A stretch of DNA of 64,000 nt from Chenopodium formosanum (Eukaryota > Streptophyta > Magnoliopsida > Caryophyllales > Amaranthaceae). The DNA is taken from NCBI GenBank assembly GCA_024500155.1, contig CM044868.1, positions 45,420,165 through 45,484,164 of the forward strand, given 5' to 3'. Made by a program: the position numbers and the translations under genes. This document shows, one piece after another, positions 57,110-64,000 of this stretch (the first letter of the stretch is position 1; each line of letters starts with the position of its first letter). The notes under the pieces are model-generated. The model was not told the DNA's origin. It searched no databases and worked only from the letters and a program-made list of their open reading frames with translations.

Positions 57110-58357
57110 CCATGGTATACGGATATACTCAATTATGTCACCAAAGGAGAATATCCTCCTCATGCTGACAAAAGAGCAAAACGAGCACTAAGACTCTTGG
57201 CTTCCCAATATGTACTCATAGACAGCGAGTTACACAAAAGGGTACCTAAGGGCCGAGCTCTCCTATGTGTAGGGAAAAAGGAAGCCCAAAAAGCTATGAG
57301 GATAGTCCATGAAGGCATTTGTTGAACTCATGTTAATGGCAAAATGCTAGTCCAAAATATAATGCGAGAAGGATATTATTGGACTGCCATGAATAGAGAT
57401 TGTCATCAATATGTAAAAAGATGCCCTAAATGCCAAATATACGCTAACTTGCAACATGTTCCTCTATCTCTACTTTACACTTACACTTCACCATGGCCAT
57501 TCTCTACATGGGGAATTGATATTATTGGTAAAATTACCCCTTTCGGGACAAGAGGTCACGAATACATCCTAGTAGCAATTGATTACTTCACAACGTGGGT
57601 TGAGGCACAATCATATGCTAAAACTTACTACAAAACATGTAGCACTCTTTATCGAAAGGAAAATTATTTGTCGATATGGAGTCCCACATGAGATGATAAG
57701 TGACAATGGAACTCACTTTCAAGCAGAATGTGAAGAATTGTTACAAAAATTTGGTATTCAACACCATCACTCTTCCCCTTATAGACCTTAAGCAAATGAA
57801 GCAGTTGAGGCAGCTAACAAAAATCTAAAGACTATTATCGAGAAAATGACAGAAAATTACAAAGATTGGCCTGACAAACTCCGTTTCGCACTTTGGGGTT
57901 ATCGCCGTCAATTCGTACATCAATAGGAAATACGCCATTCTCCTTGGTTTATGGAATGGATGTCGTAGTACCTGTAGAGCTAGAGATACCGTCTCTACTT
58001 ATTGCATTAGAAAGCAAACTTGATGAAGTCGAATGGACTAGGGCAAGATATGAAGAGCTAATTCTACTCGATGAGAAGCGACTGGAAGCTTTACATCACA
58101 CCCAATGCTATCAAACCCGTATGGATAGACACTTTAATAAGAAGGTCAAGACAAGAAACATCAAAGTACAAGATTTGGTGTCAAAAGGTTTAAGGAAAAA
58201 TGTTTTGGATCCAAGAGGCAAATTTAGGCCTAATTGGTCCGGACCATATATCGTCAAAACCATCCTGTCAGGAGGTGCAGCAAAACTAACTGATATGGAT
58301 GGCAAAGAGTTCTCAAACATGACAAACCTTGACCAACTTATAAAGTACTACCCATAA
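57110..58357 (+). pseudogene. Element C integrase
   Basis: It starts PWYTDILNYVTKGEYP. The zinc-binding part (HEGIC, stop at 57323-57325, VNGKML, CPKCQIYANLQH) leads to the catalytic core with acidic residues in TWGIDIIGKI, MISDNGTHFQ and NEAVEAANK. Frameshifts occur near 57610 and 57900, and a stop lies at 57789-57791. The C-terminus reads VVVPVELEIPSLLIALESK, DPRGKFRPNWSGPYIV and NLDQLIKYYP. Integrase would insert the cDNA. Confidence 0.88.
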
Positions 58358-58380
58358 TTACTTGAGTAAGAAACTCAAGA

Positions 58381-58444
58381 GAGCTACGTTGGGCCTGATT
58401 CCTTAGGAAAGGATACGTAAGCAACCCCTTATAGGGTGCGGCCA
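58381..58444 (+). other. Two-stem conserved 3' module (C copy)
   Basis: GAGCTACGTTGGGCCTG, then stem 1 (arms ATTCCTT at 58398-58404 and AAGGAT at 58409-58414, one bulged T), linker ACGTAAGCA, stem 2 (arms ACCC at 58424-58427 and GGGT at 58434-58437), then GCGGCC. It begins 24 bases after the integrase stop. Confidence 0.6.
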
Positions 58445-58848
58445 CTTTAATTTTTGTAAACCTCGCATCCCAGCGCCACAAAAAGAAGTCTATCGCCAGA
58501 CGACAGACTGTAGCGCAAGACGACAAAGCCTGTCGCCTAGCGACAAACAGCAACATCTGGCGACAGATGGAGAACAGTGGCGCCGATTTTCTACGAATAT
58601 CAAGGCAAATTTCGGTGTATTTTTGAAAATTTTCGACTTATGTACTCGAAAATTTCTGGAAAATAATTTAAGTTGTTTTCATTGCTTTAATAAATCAAGT
58701 TTAAAAGTTAATTTTATTAAAAACGCTGAAATTTCATTAATAAAATAAAGTAAAAATTACATTAATGATGGAATTTAAATAAAAGCTTAATAAAATAAAT
58801 TGACTTGAAATTTAAACTAGTCTAATAAATTGGAAGTTAAGCAATGCT
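58445..58848 (+). mobile_element. Element C 3' noncoding region
   Basis: Words of the type TATCGCCAGACGACAG and TGTCGCCTAGCGACA cluster at 58470-58580, echoing the LTR and leader of C. The rest is AT-rich with no visible gene. Confidence 0.6.
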
Positions 58849-59419
58849 TCAATCTTTATTCTCTTTCTTTGCCCTTTTCCAATTTTTATGTGCATCCTCT
58901 TCATCATCCATGACTTTAGCTAGTAGGCATCCTTTAGAGGACCTACATTCAATTTTAGAGTAAATGGTTTCTCCCTTAGCTAGGACTCCATGTTTCTGTT
59001 CTACCCAAGCTTTCTTTTCTGAAGTGTCAGCTTTTCTTATCTCTTTACCTTTTGTAGTGTCTTTCTTCTTAGGCATCACAGGTATTTTAAATTAAACTTT
59101 TTCACCCAAGCGTTCCTTAACATGAATCACTTTGCCACCTAGACGGTTCTTCACATTGGTTCTACTCTGATTTTTCTTCATATCCTTTGTAGGCTTATTA
59201 AGAAGCCAGTTCTTCACATTCTTGGGCAAGGAAGGAGGAACCTTTTGGGTAATCACTTCCTATAAAGGCCTAGCACTCCAATATTTGTCAAATTTCTCTA
59301 CCTCTTGTGAAACAGGGAATTCATAGGGATAACAAAGATCCCCATAACGAATTGTTTGAAGTAGACCGTACTGCCTTTTTACCCTCCAGGGATAATAAAA
59401 AGTCATCTTGGTTAAGCTT
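58849..59419 (-). pseudogene. Antisense ORF downstream of integrase in C, cut by E2
   Basis: Reading leftwards from the E2 border, one frame gives LTKMTFYYPWRVKRQYGL, RYGDLCYPYEFPVSQEVEKF, then a stop at about 59262, VPPSLPKNVKNWLLNKPTKD, then another stop near 59090. The open stretch 59079-58849 ends in a charged, Lys- and Glu-rich tail. About 190 codons remain with two stops. Tat elements such as Grande and RIRE2 are known to carry an extra antisense ORF here. The PWRVKRQYGL part recalls plant mobile domain proteins, but weakly. The function is unknown. The 5' part should lie beyond E2. Confidence 0.6.
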
Positions 59420-60130
59420 CACTAGTAGAAAAAAAGCAAAGGGCACCGGTTCAAACCCGACCTAAGGCACCGGTTTGAGCCGGTTACAATGTGGAAGGTG
59501 CCAATTACCCCCCTTTTGCCACCGGTGCCTTTAATTATTTTGGCCACCGGCGCCTTAAATACTCCCGCGGATTTTTTTTTTTGGTGGAAGCTCTTTTTGG
59601 CACCGGTTAACCGATGCCTTTTCAGTAATTATTTTTTTCCTTTTTTCTTGCAATAATATTAAAAAAAAACACACCCTGTTATTCTAGCAATAATAACCTG
59701 TAATTCCAGCAATAATATTAAATAAAATAATTAATAATATTATTATTATAATTACTAATAATAATAATATTATTAAATATTATAATAAGATACAAATAAT
59801 ATTAAAAACAAGAATTCAGTAAGTATAGATATAAATATTCCCAAACGCAATACATTAAAAAATAAGTATATACAAATGATAGTAAGTCAATAATGAATAA
59901 TAATATAGTTAAAAAGTTAACATAAATTTACAATTAAAATGACATTTACATGTTGAAGGTGATAAAAGACGCCAACATGTCACGAACATCATTAAGTTCC
60001 TTGATTGTCAACGGACCATCCTTTTATACCTTGCAAAACTTGAAATACAAATAAATTATGTTAGAATTAATTAATTAGGCAAAACAATATATATTTTATC
60101 AAATATGACCTATATGACTTCTATTTATCC

Positions 60131-61058
60131 CATTTCCTACATTTATTATCAAATGAACTATTTCTTTCTTATAACATGTCAATGTCATCTAGTTTTATGT
60201 GTCTAAGCCCTAAAATTGAATCAAAAGAGCATTTTATTAAGGTTTCAGATGCTTTTTACTCAAAATGGCCCAAATATGGCCTATATGACTTTACTTTGCC
60301 CATTTCCTACATTTCTTATTAAATAAACTTTATTGATATCATACATGTCAATATTATCTAGTTATAGGTGTATAAGGAAAGAAATCACATCAAAAGAGAA
60401 TATTAACACAAAATGGCCCAAATATGGCACATATGACTTCTATTTAGCCCATTTTCTACCTTTCTTATCAAATGACCCATTTATTTCTTATAACATGTCA
60501 ATGTTGGGTAATATTAGGTGTCTAAAGCTAGAAATCACATCAAAATAGCATTTCATTAAGTTTTAGGACGTATTTTACTCAAAATGGCCCAAATATGGCC
60601 TATTTGACTTCTATTTAGCCCATTTCCTACATTTCTTATCAAATGAACTATTTCTTTCTCATAGCATGTCAATGTCACCTAGTTTTATGTTTCTAAGACC
60701 TAAAGTTGAATTAAAAAAACATTTTATTAAGGTTTAAGACGCTTTTTACTCAAAATGACCCAAATATGGCCTACATGACTTTACTTTGCCCATTTCCTAT
60801 AATTCTTATCTATTGAACTTTATTTATCTCATAACATTTCAATATTATCTAGTTATAGGTGTATAAGGAATGAAATCACATAAAAAGAGCATATTAACAC
60901 AAAACGGCCCAAATATGGCCCATATGACTTCTATTCAGCCCATTTTCTACCTTTCTTGTCAAATGACCTATTTATTTCTCATAACATGTCAATGTTGGGT
61001 AATATTAGGTTTCTAAGGCTAGATTTCACATCAAAATAGCATTTCATTAAGTTTTAGG
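60131..61058. repeat. 490-bp higher-order tandem repeat in E2, two copies
   Basis: The anchor word CATTTCCTAC or its variants occurs at 60131, 60301, 60450, 60621, 60791 and 60941, giving steps of 170, 149, 171, 170 and 150. Copy 1 and copy 2 are offset by 490. The copies are less alike than those of E1. Confidence 0.85.
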
Positions 61059-61254
61059 ACTTACCTCATCAAGTTGTTGACTGTCTGTACGATGAGTAAC
61101 TATGTCAAGCATGAATCTCATCACATACAAAGCACAAACAAGTTCATTTTCTTGTTGTGCGCACTAGCATATGACGAACAAATCACATCAGTGAAACATG
61201 CAAAGGAAATTAGCAAATATTTACTAACATAGATTTTGATGATAATCACAATAT

Positions 61255-61837
61255 TACTTAATGCGGTCAACAAAGAAGTAAAACTAATGTCCGTCCACCC
61301 ATGCTTCGACATAATGTTGAAAAGTGTTAGCACGGCTGATAGTTTGGAGTATTTTTTGCATCCAAGATACAAAGGCTTTTTGGAAGCCTCAGATAATAAC
61401 TCAAACACTCCACCTTCAACACCATGAAACATCTCATCCACTTGTTCATCCTCGACCTCATCTGCCTGATCATCATCGGCTCCATCCTCACCATTATCAA
61501 CAATATTGTCATCATTCTCGTATTCCTCGTCCGCATGAATCTCATTGCTTCTAACACGCACATCATTCAGATCAAGATCCCCTGTGTACTCTCCACTTTC
61601 TCCGTGCCAAATCCACACATGGTATTTATGCCTAAACCCACGACATAATACATGATCTCTAATTATTTCAACACTATCGACCACATTCCCATTATTACAA
61701 TCAACACAAGGACAATAAAGGCCTTTGCCACCCAGTTTGCGTTAATAAGCTAAAGCCCTCTCGCAAAACTCTTGAACCCCATTACAAAATTCCAATGTAT
61801 CGCGTCTACCATACATCCAACCACGATCCTTCTCCAT
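61255..61837 (-). pseudogene. N-terminal part of a TNP2 transposase in E2 (transposase-associated domain)
   Basis: The chosen start is ATG at 61837-61835: MEKDRGWMYGRRDTLEFCNG, then a stop at 61742-61744. In the same frame follow LGGKGLYCPCVDCNN and VDSVEIIRDHVLCRGFRHKY with HVWIWHGE, the Cys/His pattern of the transposase-associated domain that opens TNP2 proteins. An acidic stretch and LYLGCKKYSKLSAVLTLFNI then lead to the start of the transposase core, where similarity ends near 61255. The rest of the gene is missing. Confidence 0.8.
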
Positions 61838-63014
61838 TTAGTAAATTGTCTCTAAACATATATAGCAACATATAATGAATAATGTGTAATTGCTACATAT
61901 TTTATGTAAATCAAATTCAAGTACAAAACGTGAATATACCATTCATATAGTGAAAAAATGCATGTTTCTAAGGGTCCTTATCCCTCCAACTTAACCCATC
62001 CTTGAATTTCTACTCTCACTAGTGAATGTATGTCAACTTTCCAATTTTAAAGAAAATCTGGCAGCATTTCTTCCTAGTTCTCCATGTACACAATCTAGAT
62101 AATTAATTACCCACATATGTACCCAGATGAACATAGTGAGGAAGTGGTAAGCCAAGATGTTCCTTAAAATCGAAAAGAAAACATACATTCACCACCTAAG
62201 TGAGAGTACACATTCAAGAACAGTCCCAACCGGGGACTATTCAAGACTTTCTCCGAATGAGAAAGCCTTGAACGGGTATCTAGGCATATGTTGATGCAAG
62301 TATTTTATATATTGTTGTATTTATTTGCAATTAAACAATACACAAGTTGCAATATCATGAATAAACTTTTATTAAATGGATAAATAGAAAGAAATATAGC
62401 TTACTAAAGTTTATAAGTCATACCAATATAGCAAGTACAATGAATGTACACTTATGAACTACCCACTTGAGCTCAATATATAGCCCTCAAGCTAAACTCG
62501 TGCTTCACATATGAATCTATTTTTTAAAAAAAATTACTTGATTCATCAAAAATATCAACATTATTCCACTACATTATATTTTAAATAATCAATTCAATAA
62601 ATAAACAGGTATTTCACTTGTTTTCTATTTAATAAAGTTTCTTTTTCAATAAACAAACAGCGTATTTAACTTGTTTTCTATTCAATATAATATAAAAAAT
62701 ATCAACATTATTCTCTTGTTTTCTATTTTATAAAGTTTCTTTTTAGTTTGGTAATTTTGGCATGTTTTAGTTTCTTTGGTTTATTTATTAGTTTTTAAAT
62801 TTATTTTGTTATTTTATTTAATTTTTATTTGCTTGTATAGTTTATTTGATAATTTTCTTTGTCCTAATCCTTTCCTCGGTTTTGTGTGTAGGTGTGAGCT
62901 CCACTTTGTTTTTCAAGTCAAGTGGGTCCAGCTTCCGAGTTAAGGTCAAATGTCAATTTTCATAAAGTATGGTGTTGCCCTTGCTCTTCTCTAATCCTAC
63001 ACCACACACACACA

Positions 63015-63016
<2 letters not shown>
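61838..63016. other. AT-rich region without a visible gene
   Basis: No ORF or known repeat can be supported. By position, 61838-62300 could be the 5' flank of the E2 transposase gene. The stretch 62760-62960 resembles retrotransposon noncoding sequence in composition only. Confidence 0.4.
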
Positions 63017-63091
<75 letters not shown>

Positions 63092-63102
63092 GCTCTCTCT
63101 CT
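63017..63102. repeat. (CT)n microsatellite
   Basis: About 43 CT dinucleotides with two interruptions, preceded by a short CA run. Confidence 0.97.
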
Positions 63103-63238
63103 ATTCACCTTATCCTCCACCACACCAAAACAACAAACTCCCTTGCTCCCTCACTCAATCACTGCTACAACCCACAACCAAACCAGCCACTCAATTCTAG
63201 CCACATTCACTCCCCTACTGCCACACCTTCAACCACTT

Positions 63239-63445
63239 ACCACCTTATAACACCAAAACCACCACCACATGCCACCTTATTTACCACCTAATAACACTAA
63301 AAACACCATCACTTGCCACCTTAATTACCACCTAATAACACTAAAACCACCACCACCTGCCACCTTAATTACCACCTAATAACCCCAAAACCACCACCAC
63401 CTGCCACCTTAATTACCACCTAATAACACCCAAACCACCAGCTAA
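63239..63445. repeat. 44-bp minisatellite, about 4.5 copies
   Basis: Units begin at 63272, 63316, 63360 and 63404, after a partial unit. Each carries CCACCTTAATTACCACCTAA and a CCACCACCACCTG-like end. It is noncoding. Confidence 0.9.
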
Positions 63446-64000
63446 GGCGTTTTAACAATAATGTTACTATTCACAATTTAACCACCTAAAATTCAAAATT
63501 CAAAATACATGCAACCACCTAAAATTCAAAATTTCCCAATAAACAACCAAAAATTAAGAAAAATTAGGGTAAAGTTATATTCAAACCTTAACTTTAATTT
63601 GCTTAACAATAGTTGTTCAAAATGCTATTGAAAATAATATAAGTACATATTTCTAAATAATTGTTCAATTTTTTACAAAAAAAAAAAATAAAACTTACCC
63701 TAAGCTAGTTGGAGGTGGAAGAAGCTAAGGGGAGGAGAGTTTGAGGCCCACCCTCGGTAATGGAGGAACCAACGACGATGCAATGGCACGGCGTTGAGTG
63801 GTGGTGGCGGCTGCGCACTGGTGGAGGTGGCTGTTGTTTTCGCCCTCTGAAATTGAAAAAGAAAGGCGAAAGAGAAGGGCAAGGAAGAAAGAGAAGGGCA
63901 CTGGTGGAGGTTGCAGTGTAGGTGGCCGGTGACGGTGGCGGCTCTGGTGGAGGGAAAATGGGGAGACTGAAGCTGAGGGTTTTCGGGAATGCAACAGTGG
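63446..64000 (-). other. Unassigned region with a splice-donor-like site
   Basis: 63446-63690 is AT-rich. From 63699 to 64000 the sequence is GC-richer, and on the - strand it looks like a leader: CT-rich, low in stops, ending CTTAGG before GTAAGTTTT (GT at 63698-63697). It could be a noncoding first exon of the E2 transposase or of another gene starting beyond the window. No protein is recognised. Confidence 0.3.

Larger units (their letters stand above)
31107..59419 (+). mobile_element. Tat/Ogre-type Ty3-gypsy element C, interrupted
   Basis: A 5' LTR begins TGTAGACACC at 31107, is split by B2 (32292-47472) and ends CCCTACA at 48047. A primer-binding site at 48053, a leader, gag (49618-51409), protease (to about 52100), a linker, RT (53097-54210), two RNase H domains (54212-55140), integrase (57103-58357), the two-stem module (58381-58444) and an antisense ORF (58849-59419) follow. 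E1 lies between RNase H and integrase, and E2 cuts the antisense ORF at 59420. The 3' LTR is not in view. Many stops and frameshifts occur, but domain order is complete. Confidence 0.9.
59420..64000 (-). mobile_element. CACTA element E2, left end and partial interior
   Basis: CACTAGTAGAAAAAAAGC starts at 59420 after CTT. It shares with E1 the terminus, the GGCACCGGTT subterminal words, a block beginning ACATGTTGAAGGTGAT (59949; 55848 in E1) and the 490-bp repeats. Unlike E1 it keeps the start of a TNP2 gene on the - strand (61255-61837). Most of the transposase has been lost, replaced by the repeats. The right terminus was not found, so the given end is only the window edge; other insertions may lie between 62000 and 64000. 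Confidence 0.7.

Noticed and set aside
56963..57325. Protein with a long poly-Glu run as a host gene
   Set aside because: The Glu run is the GAA microsatellite and the rest is the start of the C integrase; its first codons come from the E1 end.
61324..61648. Overlapping + strand ORFs rich in His, Ile and Pro
   Set aside because: They are shadows of the acidic stretch of the E2 transposase on the - strand.
62009..62025. TTTCTACTCTCACTAGTG as the right end of E2
   Set aside because: It has extra bases compared with TTTTTCTACTAGTG and is not followed by the CTT target triplet.
63700..63994. Host protein-coding gene on the - strand
   Set aside because: Low-complexity Pro/Ser/His frames and no domain; the sequence looks more like an untranslated leader. 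Reported only as unassigned.

Overview
The window is plant nuclear DNA made almost entirely of nested transposable elements; I recognise no host gene, rRNA or tRNA. The organism is a flowering plant, probably a eudicot. The evidence is Tat/Ogre-type Ty3-gypsy elements with a second RNase H, an Athila-like LTR, a chromovirus-like gypsy element, En/Spm (CACTA) transposons with TNP2-type transposase, a Stowaway MITE and long AAT, GAA, TA and CT microsatellites. I cannot name the species. Letter names below are my own labels.

Layout. 1-1797 is the 3' end of an Athila-like element Z. It abuts element A, an old Tat-type element on the + strand whose pol remnants lie at 1798-3113 and 7950-10885 and whose 3' tail lies near 30790-31106. 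B1 (3114-7949, - strand) splits the reverse transcriptase of A, with a 5-bp target duplication. H (about 10956-30789), a short LTR-like insertion in the tail of A, carries CACTA element F (11278-30521, duplication CTA). F carries a decayed TNP2 gene on the - strand, a TnpA-like gene on the + strand and a Stowaway MITE (27457-27712). Its TNP2 gene is split by G (15068-24923, duplication CTTTG), a LARD-like element with no coding capacity.

At 31107 a second Tat-type element, C (+), begins. Its 5' LTR is split by B2 (32292-47472, - strand, duplication ATTAT). One LTR of B2 is in turn split by D (33130-39169, duplication CCTAA), a nearly complete gypsy element with about 98% identical LTRs. C resumes at 47473 with the rest of its LTR, a primer-binding site, gag, protease, RT, two RNase H domains and integrase. 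A small CACTA element E1 (55213-56996) lies between RNase H and integrase. An antisense ORF follows integrase and is cut by a related CACTA element, E2, which starts at 59420; I did not find its right end. The last 2 kb is AT-rich and repeat-rich.

How the parts relate. A and C are autonomous-type elements that have decayed. B1 and B2 are gag-only (TR-GAG-like) derivatives of the same Tat group. They keep LTR ends, an Arg-type primer-binding site, a degenerate gag and a conserved 3' noncoding module, but no pol, so they would have depended on A/C-like elements. That 3' module occurs in A, B1, B2 and C and folds into two small stems whose arms change in a compensatory way between families. It is the most interesting signal I found. 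Other unexplained structure: palindromic CCGTG(A/T)CACGG arrays in B2, hairpin-rich islands just upstream of the LTR TATA boxes, a conserved series of stem-loops in B, and a 490-bp three-part higher-order repeat shared by E1 and E2.
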